Positions 1 through 9,119 of a stretch of 64,000 nt of DNA are shown piece after piece. Each line of letters starts with the position of its first letter. Within the stretch, counting starts at the first letter, position 1. This stretch comes from Mucilaginibacter ginsenosidivorax (GTDB lineage: Bacteria; Bacteroidota; Bacteroidia; Sphingobacteriales; Sphingobacteriaceae), in NCBI RefSeq assembly GCF_007971525.1, contig NZ_CP042437.1, forward strand, positions 4,464,001-4,528,000, written 5' to 3'. The translations under genes and the position numbers were made by a program. The notes beneath the pieces are model-generated. The model was not told the origin of the DNA, made no database searches, and saw nothing but the letters and a program-made list of their open reading frames with translations.

Positions 1-452
1 AGAAGATTATCCAGTTTTTGCTCACCGCATCCGAGATTGGCAGCATCTTTAAAAAAGGGGCTACAATATCGGCAGCAATGGGCGGCTGCCAGGCCGAAAT
101 TGGGGTTTCATCGGCTATGGCTGCGGCTGCACTGACCGAGTGCCTGGGCGGCACTCAGCGGCAGGTACTTATGGCCGCCGAAATAGCCATGGAACATCAC
201 CTTGGCCTTACCTGCGACCCTATTGGCGGCCTGGTGCAAATCCCCTGCATCGAGCGTAATACCATGGGGGCCATAAAAGCCATTACGGCATCGCAGTTAG
301 CGCTGCAAAGCAATCCCGAAAAGGCCAAAGTAAGCCTTGATGCCGTAGTAAGAACAATGTGGCAAACGGCGCTTGATATGAATTCTAAATACAAAGAAAC
401 ATCTGATGGCGGGCTGGCTATTAATATACCTATCAGCTTGCCGGAGTGTTAA
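1..452 (+). CDS. sdaA: L-serine ammonia-lyase (L-serine dehydratase), C-terminal part
   Basis: The last ~150 codons of an L-serine ammonia-lyase, which deaminates L-serine to pyruvate and ammonia with a 4Fe-4S cluster in the cytoplasm. The frame is open to the left edge of the window, so the gene starts before position 1; the first in-frame TTG (18) is not a credible start. Visible family motifs are GGCQAEIGVSSAMAAAA, MEHHLGLTCDPIGGLVQ and PCIERN, which in this family surround the cluster-binding cysteines. The protein ends ISLPEC followed by TAA. A C-run/G-run palindrome begins at the base after the stop codon. The next gene lies on the opposite strand and converges on it. Confidence 0.95.
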   Translation, partial: KIIQFLLTASEIGSIFKKGATISAAMGGCQAEIGVSSAMAAAALTECLGGTQRQVLMAAEIAMEHHLGLTCDPIGGLVQIPCIERNTMGAIKAITASQLALQSNPEKAKVSLDAVVRTMWQTALDMNSKYKETSDGGLAINIPISLPEC

Positions 453-477
453 GCCCCCCGGCCCCCTAAAGGGGGAG
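453..477 (+). repeat. C-run/G-run palindromic repeat, copy 1, abutting the sdaA stop
   Basis: Starts directly after the TAA of sdaA with a run of six C, then GG, five C, TAAA and five G. The CCCCC/GGGGG pair can form a short hairpin. Related copies lie at 28850-28877, 28942-28967, 46474-46499, 46761-46787 and inside recN at 22322-22351. It may act as a 3'-end or terminator structure; that role is inference. Confidence 0.8.
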
Positions 478-489
478 TTGTGTATCGGG

Positions 490-637
490 TCAAACGCATC
501 TAATTGGGTTAACATAACTTAACACTTTTTAGATAAAAATATTATAAGTATTTAATAACCAATGTCTTGTATTTTATCATGGTTAACACTAAGCTGATTG
601 CGCAATTTGGGCGCATCCAAATATTTGTGCCTGGTGT
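490..637 (+). repeat. Dispersed noncoding element of ~150 bp, copy 1
   Basis: This stretch matches the reverse complement of 30583-30731 over its whole length. Nearly identical blocks at the start (a 35-bp stretch with one mismatch, including GTTAACATAACTTAACAC), middle (TCATGGTTAACA) and end (GCGCATCCAAATATTTG) are joined by more divergent sequence. The end block forms a hairpin: 609-615 pairs with 626-632 using two G-U wobbles, and copy 2 keeps the pairing with A-U and G-C. No reading frame is shared by the two copies. It lies between sdaA and the converging gene at 683. It could be a small RNA, a regulatory region or a mobile noncoding repeat. Confidence 0.8.
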
Positions 638-682
638 ATTGAAAAAGCCACCATTTTGTCAGAATTCCAGTGGGGGTGTTTA

Positions 683-3106
683 TTACTCAACGTTATACCG
701 GTAAACTATTCGGCCCAAATTACCGTCGGTATCAATTCCTTCTACCGTTACTCGGTAAGTGCCCTTGGTGTCGGAGTTAAAAAACTCAAATTTGGTAAGG
801 CCTTTGTCAATTATAACGGTTGGGTTCCAATAAATGGTTGTCCGCAAATCGGGCTTTGTGTTGCTTTCATTGATCCTATCATATTTGGGCGAATAAAATT
901 CCCTTGCCTTGTATAATCCGTTTGATTGGTAGGTGATAACATCGGGAGTAGATGGTTTAATTGCGGTTCCAGAATGTTTTCTTGAAATTAAATAAAGTAC
1001 TTCCCTTGCACCTGTTGTCATATCCATTTGCCCGGTTGTTCTGATTACTTCGGCACTCTCAATATCTGTCAGTAAAAGAGTGCTAAAAATGGCCGGGTCA
1101 ATTATACTTCCGTCAAGCTTTACCATCATTGGCGGCGGCTTTGGGTAATATTTAGCTATAGATCGTGCAGTATAAAACGAAGCGCCTTCTGCCGAGCTCC
1201 TCATCTCGATACCACGTAGGCGTACGCCCAAAAAAGTGCTCAGGCTTTCTCCGGTCGGCTCTTTCGGAAAATCGTTTATCACCTGGTCGGGGTGTTCTGC
1301 ATGGCTAAAAATGTCTTTTGGCGTATCCTTTTTGTCTTTTATCACCACTTCTTTAAGTTGTATAGTGCGCCTGTCTAAACTTAATTTTAGTTGTTGTTTA
1401 ACCTGCTTTTGGTAAGCAGTTAATTCTTTTATCGTATCCTTTTCGCCGGGTGCGTTTCTAAACGCAAATGATTTATGACCGGATAAGGTATCAAGCACAA
1501 CCATTACATTTTTTTTATTTTTATCGCTGCGTGCCTGTATCACGTACCTTGCGCTATCCTCAGGCAGCCTGTTAAAGCTGAATTTCCCATTTTCATTGGT
1601 TACGGTATCCAGCATGAAAATGCCAGCTTTAGTTGTTAACAACCTTACTTTGCCGTTGGCTACCGGTTTGCCATCTAAAGTTTTTAAGTATCCGGAAATT
1701 TGTAGTGATTTTTCGGCTTCAAATACCGGTTGCTGATGCTTATCGGCTAATACCTGTTTCCATTCAAAACGACGATAACCCTGCGTAAGCATTAATATAT
1801 CCAGGTCGGCCCGGGTTTTATCGGTTATATCAGTAAAGTAGTAGTTGGGCTGTTCGATATACCCTTTAATATCCGAAGTAAGCAGCAAATTGTTTAGTAT
1901 CGTGTTTTCTGATAATTCATCCACAGGGGTTAAATCCTCGTTGATCACAGATACCGAAAAACTTCCTGTAATATTGTTACCGCCGGCAGTTTTAGCATCT
2001 AATTCAAACTGTACCTTTTGCCTGGCTGTTAACGTATTGCCTGCCCGTGTTATGTTGAGTTTGAGCGCATCGTTATTTTGGATAAAGACTATGCGTTCAT
2101 TAAGCGGCTCGCCATTAGCAGCAAATAGTGTAAATCGTGTTATTCCCGTCGGGAAACGTTTTTTATCAATAGCCGTATTGAAGCTTTGTGCCGCCAGCCT
2201 GAATGCGGCTGTATAACAAATTTTACCAGCCGATTGTGCAAGCAGGTAATAGCCTGCGCTTTTTTGAGTTTCAAATAGCTTATTTGAGGCAACTATGCGT
2301 ACACTTAAACTATCTGCCTGTGTATTATTAATGGCGATGGCAAAACCATCGTCATGTGCTTTTGGTAAATCAAAGATATACCGGTTACCATTTTTACATG
2401 TTATTTTAACTTTATAAAGTTTGCCTGCTGTTGGTGTAATAGCAAATATACCCATCCCCAAATGATGGGTTTTAAATTCGGCTACTTCATTGTCGTCATT
2501 ATCCGTTACTAATCCTTCCAGGTCTTCGCCCAGTCCTTTTTCATCTACCGATTTTATAGCTACTTTTGATCGTAAGCCGTTAATTAACACGCCCCCCTCC
2601 GGAAAAAACTGCACATCGGGCTTTGCCGTTATATTTTGTTTTTTTGCCTTTATCGCCTGTAAATCGCCTATGTTTATCTGTTGGCTAAAGAAATATGCCA
2701 GATCATCATTACGCATCCAATTAGTATACGCCCGTAATTGATATTTACCTGTTTTTAATAAGACAGGCAAGGCAATATCCCCCCATCCTATGCCCGAACT
2801 TAAAGGCAGGGCCACCCGGCTTATTACCGAATCTTTTGCTGTAAGTAATTCAACATACACCACGTTGCTGATTGACGATAAGGAGTGGTTTTCGCTGGTG
2901 ACTACATAGGCCTTAAACCAAATGGTATCGCCGGGTATATACCCCTGTTTATCAAAATGCAAATGAACCTTCTCTACCTGGTTTGCCAATGAATATTTTT
3001 CGAGCGCATTAATGGTGCGGGCCAAAAACGCTGAATCGGTTTGGGCAAAGCTGTTCAATGCGCAAAATAAAGTAAACAGGAAAATGAAGGTTAGGCTCAG
3101 TTTCAT
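683..3106 (-). CDS. MG2-domain surface protein with degenerate TonB-plug region
   Basis: 807 residues with an N-terminal signal peptide ending near NSFAQ, so probably exported to the periplasm or outer membrane. An alpha-2-macroglobulin MG2-like segment (VHLHFDKQGYIPGDTIW, about residues 47-63) is followed by beta-rich repeats, then a carboxypeptidase-regulatory-like segment near residue 465 and a plug-like segment near residue 680 (VKLDGSIIDPAIF, SAEVIR). The plug lacks the glycine-rich end seen in the neighbour at 3164-5884. There is no TonB-dependent barrel after it. The tail (IYWNP, FEFFNSDTKGTYRV, DGNLGRIVYRYNVE) closely matches the upstream paralog, so the two arose by duplication. The gap between them is 57 nt, which suggests one operon. 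The molecular function is unknown; transport is not supported because no barrel is present. Confidence 0.8.
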   Translation of the reverse strand: MKLSLTFIFLFTLFCALNSFAQTDSAFLARTINALEKYSLANQVEKVHLHFDKQGYIPGDTIWFKAYVVTSENHSLSSISNVVYVELLTAKDSVISRVALPLSSGIGWGDIALPVLLKTGKYQLRAYTNWMRNDDLAYFFSQQINIGDLQAIKAKKQNITAKPDVQFFPEGGVLINGLRSKVAIKSVDEKGLGEDLEGLVTDNDDNEVAEFKTHHLGMGIFAITPTAGKLYKVKITCKNGNRYIFDLPKAHDDGFAIAINNTQADSLSVRIVASNKLFETQKSAGYYLLAQSAGKICYTAAFRLAAQSFNTAIDKKRFPTGITRFTLFAANGEPLNERIVFIQNNDALKLNITRAGNTLTARQKVQFELDAKTAGGNNITGSFSVSVINEDLTPVDELSENTILNNLLLTSDIKGYIEQPNYYFTDITDKTRADLDILMLTQGYRRFEWKQVLADKHQQPVFEAEKSLQISGYLKTLDGKPVANGKVRLLTTKAGIFMLDTVTNENGKFSFNRLPEDSARYVIQARSDKNKKNVMVVLDTLSGHKSFAFRNAPGEKDTIKELTAYQKQVKQQLKLSLDRRTIQLKEVVIKDKKDTPKDIFSHAEHPDQVINDFPKEPTGESLSTFLGVRLRGIEMRSSAEGASFYTARSIAKYYPKPPPMMVKLDGSIIDPAIFSTLLLTDIESAEVIRTTGQMDMTTGAREVLYLISRKHSGTAIKPSTPDVITYQSNGLYKAREFYSPKYDRINESNTKPDLRTTIYWNPTVIIDKGLTKFEFFNSDTKGTYRVTVEGIDTDGNLGRIVYRYNVE

Positions 3107-3163
3107 AAAAAAACAATAAATGCAATATTTGAGCGGGCGTAATAAATTAAAAGCGCCCCTGGG

Positions 3164-5884
3164 TTACTCCACCTTATAGGTATAAACCTGCCGGCCAAGG
3201 TTACCATCAACATCAATTCCTTCAATTAAAATGCGGTAAGTGGCCCTGGCATCTGCGTTGAAGAACGAGAACGTGGCATTGCCATCTTTATCCGTTATAA
3301 TATTAGGTTTCCAGTATATGGTTGAGCGTAAATCCTGCATCTGTGTATTAGTTTTAGGATCGTCATACGACGGCGAATAAAACTCGCGGGCTTTGTAATA
3401 TCCCTTGGGCGCATAGGTTACAACACCTGGTGCGTACCGGTTATAAACCGATCCTTCGCCGCCGCGCTTGGTAGTGATAACCAACACGCCGCCGCCGCCG
3501 CGATAGCCATAAATCATTGTATTGGCTATGGTGCGCAAAACCTCAACACTTCCTACATCCATTGTTGACAAGGTATTTAAATAGTCAGGGTCAACCTGCA
3601 TGCCATCTATCAGAATGGTCATGGGTGTGCTCGGGCTTCGGGTTGAATATGGCACACCGTTTCTGAAAAGTACGCCGAATATTTTCATTTGTAATGAAGA
3701 AATGAAGTTGCCCCCCATGTTTTCAAAATCTTTATAAGTAAATACCTGGTCGGCATTGCCGGGGCCATTTAAATTACTGGAGTTTTTAACAAGGTCTTTT
3801 TTGCTCTTCACATCCTTTATAAACACTTCTTTTAAAACAATGGTATGGTTACCAATGCCATATTTAATGTCCTCGCTAAACTTATTTTTGCTGTTTTTGA
3901 GGTACACCGACTGGCCGTCGCTGATGTTTACCTGTACATCGGGTGCGTTTTTGTTTTTGCCCACGGCTTGCGGGGCAATATTATCCAGCTCAATTTCCAG
4001 GTTTTTGCGGTCTTTAGCAGTACGTGCCTGTACCACAAAACGAATGCTGTCCCTGAACACCAGGTCTCTGAATACAAAGTTCCCTTTGTCGTCAGAGACA
4101 GTATCAATAATAAAAACACCTCCCGATGTAGTGAATAAAGTCACTTTGCCACCCGCAACAGGTTTGCCGCCAAAAGTTTTTAAGTGACCCGATACCTGCA
4201 ATGTTTTTTCGGGTTTGTAAACTATAGGATTAAAACTGTCGTTCAATATTTTTTTCCATTCAAAACGGCGATAGCCCTGGGTAAGGAGCAGGGCATCAAG
4301 GTCGGTTTGGGCGTCTGCGTTGTGAAAGTAATAGCCTGGCTTTTCGATATAACCTTTTAAATCGGAGGTAAGCAGGATATTTGATAAAATGCTTTCTTCT
4401 GCGGTTTCATCAACCGAAACCTTCGACAGATCTATAACCGCGGCCGAGAAGCTGGCGCTTACGGGTTTATCCTCTGTATTTTTAACGTTCAGGCTGATGG
4501 TTACTTTTTCGCGTGGGGCATATTTCTTTTTATCGGTAGATACCAACAGCTTTAAATCATCATTATTTTTTACAAAAACCAGGCGCTCGTTTAAGGGCTC
4601 ACCCTTGTCTGAAAATAAAGTGAATTGCACAATACCCGAAGGGAATTTGCTTTTAGGGATTTCGGCGGTAAAAGTTTTTCCGCCATCGGCACTGTTGCCT
4701 GCGTAGTAAATCTCGCCCCCCACCTGCGCTACCAGCAAAAGCCCGGCTGTGGGTGTATCACCATTTAACAGGTCTTTGCCCGGCAATATTTTAATCAAAA
4801 TATTGTCGTCATATGAATTATCAATGGCTAAGGAGTACGCGTTATCAACCGCCTTGGGCAAATCAAATATTCCTTCAGATCCATCAGTGTAGGTAATGTG
4901 TGCTTTGTAAGTTTTTCCTGTAGCAGGTACAAATTTAAAAACTCCCATACCCAGGTGGGTACTATTAAAGTTGGCAATTACCTGGTTTTGGTCATCTACT
5001 ACCGTACCCTTTACATCTACCCCCAAACCATCGGCGCCAATAGCTTTAAATGCTATTTTTGAGTTTACCCCATTAATAAGGCTGCCACCTTCGGGAAAAA
5101 ACTGAACGTCGATTTTGTTGGATACAGCCTTTATGGCAATGGCTTTCTCGGCCATTTTCTTCTCGGCATATTTAATGGTGGTTAGTATTTGACCGGTGGC
5201 CGCTAAATCGTTAGTGGTGTTTATAAAGCTTGCTTCAATATTGCCTTTATCATCGGTAACGCCCTTGCCTTTAAAAACGGTTTTCCCGTTCAGTTCTATA
5301 TGATAGCTCACTTCTTTAGCTACATAAGGTTCGCCGTTAATATTGCTATAGCTAATGAGTGCTTTTACCTTTTGTTTGCCGTTTTGAGTGGAGTAAGTAA
5401 ACGCGGTTTTAGTAAAAACGTTATTGCTGATGCTATTTGTAACGGTGATGGTTTTATCAAAAAAATAAGCCTCGCTTTCGTTACGCATCCAGTTGGTATA
5501 AGCGCGAATACGGTAGTTACCTTCTTTCATCGAATCGGCAAGGGCAAAATCGCCGCTGGCCAGGCCGCTGATAAGCGGAAGCTTGATGCTTCGTTTTACA
5601 GAGTCGTTCTCGTCAATCAAGTCTACATTTAGTATTTCGCTTAATGCCGAGAGTTGGTGTTTGCTGCCGATAGTTACATAAGCTTTAAACCAGATGTCAT
5701 CGCCAATGGCATAAGCTGGTTTATCAAATTGCAGGTAAACTTTTTCCTGCGGGTGCTCGGCCCGCCATTTATAAAGCTGGTCTACCATTTTGTGCAGCAG
5801 CTCTTCGCCAGGGCCTTTAAAACTCAATATAGCTGTAGCAATAACAGTTATCAATAAACCGGTAAAAAGACGTTTGTTTTTCAT
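3164..5884 (-). CDS. MG2-domain surface protein with TonB-receptor plug domain
   Basis: 906 residues from the ATG at 5884 (MKNKRLFTGLL), which gives a normal signal peptide; a start six codons upstream at 5902 is possible. Domain order: MG2-like segment (EKVYLQFDKPAYAIGDDIW) near residue 50; several beta-sandwich repeats; a carboxypeptidase-regulatory-like domain near residue 560 (LQVSGHLKTFGGKPVAGG); a TonB-receptor plug near 740-815 (ILIDGMQVDP, VEVLRTI, GYRGGGGVLVITTKRGG); and the tail shared with the downstream paralog. The beta-barrel of a real TonB receptor is missing. Proteins of this build are common in Bacteroidota, but their role is not established. It is the first gene of a likely two-gene unit. 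Confidence 0.8.
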   Translation of the reverse strand: MKNKRLFTGLLITVIATAILSFKGPGEELLHKMVDQLYKWRAEHPQEKVYLQFDKPAYAIGDDIWFKAYVTIGSKHQLSALSEILNVDLIDENDSVKRSIKLPLISGLASGDFALADSMKEGNYRIRAYTNWMRNESEAYFFDKTITVTNSISNNVFTKTAFTYSTQNGKQKVKALISYSNINGEPYVAKEVSYHIELNGKTVFKGKGVTDDKGNIEASFINTTNDLAATGQILTTIKYAEKKMAEKAIAIKAVSNKIDVQFFPEGGSLINGVNSKIAFKAIGADGLGVDVKGTVVDDQNQVIANFNSTHLGMGVFKFVPATGKTYKAHITYTDGSEGIFDLPKAVDNAYSLAIDNSYDDNILIKILPGKDLLNGDTPTAGLLLVAQVGGEIYYAGNSADGGKTFTAEIPKSKFPSGIVQFTLFSDKGEPLNERLVFVKNNDDLKLLVSTDKKKYAPREKVTISLNVKNTEDKPVSASFSAAVIDLSKVSVDETAEESILSNILLTSDLKGYIEKPGYYFHNADAQTDLDALLLTQGYRRFEWKKILNDSFNPIVYKPEKTLQVSGHLKTFGGKPVAGGKVTLFTTSGGVFIIDTVSDDKGNFVFRDLVFRDSIRFVVQARTAKDRKNLEIELDNIAPQAVGKNKNAPDVQVNISDGQSVYLKNSKNKFSEDIKYGIGNHTIVLKEVFIKDVKSKKDLVKNSSNLNGPGNADQVFTYKDFENMGGNFISSLQMKIFGVLFRNGVPYSTRSPSTPMTILIDGMQVDPDYLNTLSTMDVGSVEVLRTIANTMIYGYRGGGGVLVITTKRGGEGSVYNRYAPGVVTYAPKGYYKAREFYSPSYDDPKTNTQMQDLRSTIYWKPNIITDKDGNATFSFFNADARATYRILIEGIDVDGNLGRQVYTYKVE

Positions 5885-5968
5885 CAGGTAAATAATTTTC
5901 AATCTACGGAAAATACTTATAATAATATTATAAAAGTGTGTTACGGGGGAGGACCGGAAGTTGGGTTA

Positions 5969-6192
5969 GGTTTTACGTGTTACGTTATAAGTTGTACGTT
6001 GATGAAACTGTATTTACGGTTGCAGTGGTTTTTGTTTTTCATGAGTAAAGGTTTTGGATGGTTGGCTGTTTGACTGTTGGTTTAGGTAAAGGTTTAATCA
6101 GTCGGAAAAAAAAGCGAACATATTTTTTACGACTAAAGGTTAATTAGCCATAAAAAACGTACAACGTACCACGTCTAACCTACAACCTATCA
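5969..6192. repeat. Heptamer inverted-arm element A (between dcd and the MG2 gene)
   Basis: Left arm 5969-6000 and right arm 6152-6192 are built of 7-bp units ending in TACG (for example TGTTACG and TTGTACG), inverted with respect to each other. Read on the minus strand, the first unit of the right arm (TGATAGG) includes the TGA stop of dcd. The spacer of about 150 bp is low in complexity and T/G rich. This explains almost all of the gap between dcd and the next gene. Confidence 0.75.
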
Positions 6193-6726
6193 AAACTTAT
6201 TCTTCCACATCATACTTTCAACCGGGCGGGTGGTAGGGTTGTTGTATTTGGCGTTGCTTTTGGTGTTGTACAGGGTTTCAATTTCGCCTTCAACAACAAA
6301 ATATATCAGTTGGCCAATGGGCATGCCGGCGTATACGCGTACGGGCTGGGCGCATGATATTTCAAGTGTCCAGGTGTTGCAAAAACCAACATCGCCTTTG
6401 CCGGCTGTGGCGTGTATATCAATACCCAAACGGCCCGTGCTCGATTTTCCTTCCAAAAAGGGTACATGTTTATGAGTTTCGGTATATTCTACCGTTACGC
6501 CCAGGTAAAGGGTGTTGGGCTGCAGTATAAAGCCCTCTTTGGGTATCTCAAAGGCATCAATTTCGTTATGTTTTTTGGCATCAAGTACCCTATCGCGGTA
6601 AGTAGCCAGGTGTTTACCCAAATGCACATCGTAGGAATTTGTGCCAAGCTTTTCGCGCGCAAATGGTTCAATAATGATGGTTCCTTTTTCTATTTCTTCG
6701 AGAATGCGCTTGTCAGATAATATCAT
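6190..6726 (-). CDS. dcd: dCTP deaminase
   Basis: 178 residues, full length for the trimeric dCTP deaminase/dUTPase family; converts dCTP to dUTP for thymidylate synthesis. Recognisable motifs are the nucleotide-binding EGKSSTGRLGID (about residues 92-103) and HATAGKGDVGF, followed by CNTWTLEI with the expected catalytic Glu near residue 122. The start ILSDKRILEEI is typical. Whether it is monofunctional or also hydrolyses dUTP cannot be told from the sequence alone. Its stop codon lies inside repeat element A. Confidence 0.93.
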   Translation of the reverse strand: MILSDKRILEEIEKGTIIIEPFAREKLGTNSYDVHLGKHLATYRDRVLDAKKHNEIDAFEIPKEGFILQPNTLYLGVTVEYTETHKHVPFLEGKSSTGRLGIDIHATAGKGDVGFCNTWTLEISCAQPVRVYAGMPIGQLIYFVVEGEIETLYNTKSNAKYNNPTTRPVESMMWKNKF

Positions 6727-6895
6727 AGCAAAATTTGATGAGGGGCGAAAATATGACTAATTACCGCAACAGGCAACAGTAAACAACCAAACATTGTTGA
6801 AATTGATTGTTGAATAGATTTTGGTATACAGCTAATTAAAAATCAATCGTTTATGAATATGATATGGCAATTATTATAATTAAATTTATTTGGCA

Positions 6896-6903
6896 TAAGT
6901 TTG
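6896..6903 (+). promoter_or_regulatory. Candidate Bacteroidota -7 promoter element
   Basis: TAAGTTTG matches the Bacteroidota sigma-A -7 consensus TAnnTTTG, about 26 nt before the PPTase start. No clear -33 TTTG was found at the usual spacing. Confidence 0.4.
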
Positions 6904-6928
6904 CGTCCGATTTTGCAATTTTACTTTT

Positions 6929-7573
6929 ATGGCGATAGCGTACCGGCAGCGTATTGATGATGATACTGAGTTTGCACTCTGGAAAATAGAGGAGCAGGCT
7001 GATGAGTTGTATAAGCAATTGCAATTGGATGAAGCCGAGAAAGCCTATGTTGAAAAGCTAAGCCATAGTAAACGCTACCTGCACTGGTTGGGTACCCGCG
7101 TATTGTTGCGTAAAATGCTGAGCACTGATGAATATATTGATTGCAAAGTTGACGCGCATGGCAAACCTTACCTGGTAAACCTGCCTTACCACATCTCGTT
7201 AAGTCACTCGTTTGATTATGCCGCGGTGATGATAAGCAAAACTCATAAGGTAGGCATTGATATTGAACAGATAAAAGAAAAAGTTGAGCGTATAGCTTCT
7301 AAGTTTATGCGTCCGGATGAGCTTGCTTTTATTGGCGAGGATAAGAAGATAGAACACCTTTATGTTTGCTGGTGTGCCAAAGAAGCCGTTTATAAATGCA
7401 ACGGGCAAAAAGAAGTATCATTTGCTGATAACATTTTTTTAGAGCCCTTTAGCTTTGAACACCATGGTGTACTGAATGCCAACTTGCATAAAAATGAACT
7501 TAATTTGGACTACACCGTTGGCTATATGCAATACGCCGATTATATGATTGGCTACGTAAAAGAAGATAAGTGA
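6929..7573 (+). CDS. 4'-phosphopantetheinyl transferase superfamily protein
   Basis: 214 residues. It would move the phosphopantetheine arm of CoA to a serine of a carrier protein. The two signature motifs are present: VGIDIEQI (about residues 107-114, Mg-binding acidic residues) and YVCWCAKEAVYK (about 148-159). The length and N-terminal extension suit the Sfp-like rather than the short AcpS class. The next gene, lipB, follows with its ATG overlapping this stop codon. Lipoylation also acts on an acyl chain made on ACP, so activation of ACP is a sensible partner function (inference). Confidence 0.85.
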   Translation: MAIAYRQRIDDDTEFALWKIEEQADELYKQLQLDEAEKAYVEKLSHSKRYLHWLGTRVLLRKMLSTDEYIDCKVDAHGKPYLVNLPYHISLSHSFDYAAVMISKTHKVGIDIEQIKEKVERIASKFMRPDELAFIGEDKKIEHLYVCWCAKEAVYKCNGQKEVSFADNIFLEPFSFEHHGVLNANLHKNELNLDYTVGYMQYADYMIGYVKEDK

Positions 7574-8331
7574 TGAAGAATAAAAAAGTATTTTTCCTGG
7601 ATTGGGGCCTGATAGATTACCGGCAGGCCTGGGACAGACAGGAAGACTTGTTTTCGGCAACGGTAAAAACCAAGCTTGATAATCGCAATAACGAGCTGGC
7701 GTATGCTGAAGCAGCTAAAACATTGGTGCCTGCCGATGCATTTGACCCCTTTGAAGCCGATGAAACCTTCAATTACCTGGTTTTTTGCGAACACCCCCAT
7801 GTATATACCTTAGGCAAAAGCGGCAAAGCCGAGCATTTGCTATTGGATGAAGCCGGACTGAAAGAAAAGCAGGCGGCTTATTATACTATTAACCGCGGAG
7901 GTGATATTACCTATCATGGTCCGGGGCAGATAGTATCGTACCCGATATTGGACCTTGATAATTTTTTTACCGATATTCACCTGTACCTGCGCACGCTGGA
8001 GGAGGCTGTGATATTAACCCTGGCCGATTATGGTTTAAAGGCTGGCCGTTACCCAGGCTACACCGGCGTTTGGTTTGATGCTGATAACGACAAGGCCCGT
8101 AAAATTTGCGCCATGGGTGTGCGATGCAGCCGGTGGGTAACCATGCATGGGCTGGCATTTAACGTAAACCCTAACCTCGATTATTTTAAAAACATTGTGC
8201 CTTGCGGTATTGATGACAAGGCGGTAACCTCGATGCAGCAGGAACTTGGCTACGAGGTAAATATAAATGAAGTAAAAGAAATCCTTAAGCACCACATTTC
8301 CGTATTGTTTGATATGGAGATGTTGTCATGA
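7573..8331 (+). CDS. lipB: Octanoyltransferase LipB
   Basis: 252 residues from the ATG at 7573, which overlaps the previous TGA by one base; a GTG one codon earlier is the alternative start. LipB transfers octanoate from octanoyl-ACP to lipoyl domains. Motifs: EHPHVYTLGKSG, NRGGDITYHGPGQIV, and KICAMGVR with the catalytic Lys near residue 177, then NIVPCGI with the acyl-accepting Cys near 211. It is somewhat longer than the ~210-residue E. coli enzyme, with an N-terminal extension of about 30 residues as in other Bacteroidota. Confidence 0.95.
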   Translation: MKNKKVFFLDWGLIDYRQAWDRQEDLFSATVKTKLDNRNNELAYAEAAKTLVPADAFDPFEADETFNYLVFCEHPHVYTLGKSGKAEHLLLDEAGLKEKQAAYYTINRGGDITYHGPGQIVSYPILDLDNFFTDIHLYLRTLEEAVILTLADYGLKAGRYPGYTGVWFDADNDKARKICAMGVRCSRWVTMHGLAFNVNPNLDYFKNIVPCGIDDKAVTSMQQELGYEVNINEVKEILKHHISVLFDMEMLS

Positions 8332-9065
8332 AAGCACTATTTATAATTTTATGTTCGATAGGCGCACTAACCGCCTGCTCAAAAAAAAACGACCCGATGC
8401 AAAATATGAATAGCGGGCCCAATCCGCCCTCAACAGGTACTGTACCGGTAACGGGCACTACTACCGATACACTGAGCTACCTTGCCCTGGGCGATTCATA
8501 TACCATAGGCCAGTCTGTTACCGCGCGTGAGTCTTTTCCTTATCAGCTTGCAGCCGAGCTGCCGGGATTTAAAGTGACCGAGCCTACCATTATAGCCCGT
8601 ACGGGCTGGATAACCGACCAATTAATAAATGCCATTAAAAGCAGCACCATTAACGATAAAACCTATGATTTTGTAACCCTACTCATCGGTGTTAACGACC
8701 AATATGACGGCTACAGCAAGGATAACTATCGTATAAAATTTGCAGCTGTTTTAAACACGGCTATCAGGTTTGCCAAAGGGAACAAAAAGCATGTGTTTGT
8801 TTTATCAATTCCGGATTACGGTGTAACACCCTTTGGTAATGGAAATGAGGCGGTTATTGGACCCGATATCGACAAGTTTAACGCCATTAACCTGGATGAA
8901 AGCAAAAAGGCGGGGGTTATTTACGTTGATATTACTGCCATATCAAAACAAGCGGCGTTTGACCTTAGCCTTTTGGCTAATGACAGGCTGCATCCATCTG
9001 CCAAAATGTATAACCAGTGGGTATTAAAACTGATACCCGAAGTACTTGCTCAATTTAAAAAATAG
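8328..9065 (+). CDS. SGNH/GDSL-hydrolase lipoprotein
   Basis: 245 residues. The N-terminus has a signal peptide with lipobox LTAC (Cys near residue 17), so it is probably a lipoprotein. SGNH blocks: YLALGDSYTIG (nucleophile Ser), VTLLIGVNDQ (Asn) and DRLHPSAK (Asp/His). Likely an esterase or lipase acting in the envelope; substrate unknown. It overlaps lipB by four bases (ATGA), so the two are co-transcribed with the PPTase gene. A short inverted repeat (CTGGGTTT/AAACCCAG) follows the stop at 9068-9103. Confidence 0.85.
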   Translation: MKALFIILCSIGALTACSKKNDPMQNMNSGPNPPSTGTVPVTGTTTDTLSYLALGDSYTIGQSVTARESFPYQLAAELPGFKVTEPTIIARTGWITDQLINAIKSSTINDKTYDFVTLLIGVNDQYDGYSKDNYRIKFAAVLNTAIRFAKGNKKHVFVLSIPDYGVTPFGNGNEAVIGPDIDKFNAINLDESKKAGVIYVDITAISKQAAFDLSLLANDRLHPSAKMYNQWVLKLIPEVLAQFKK

Positions 9066-9119
9066 AGCTGGGTTTTGGCCGTTTTTCGTCGGCTTAAACC
9101 CAGGCCCGGTAATAAATTG

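Noticed and set aside
18..452. sdaA as a complete 144-residue protein starting at TTG 18
   Set aside because: The frame is open to the left edge and the residues present are only the C-terminal part of the family.
656..916. Open frame of 86 codons on the plus strand
   Set aside because: It is the antisense of the 3' end of the MG2-type gene.
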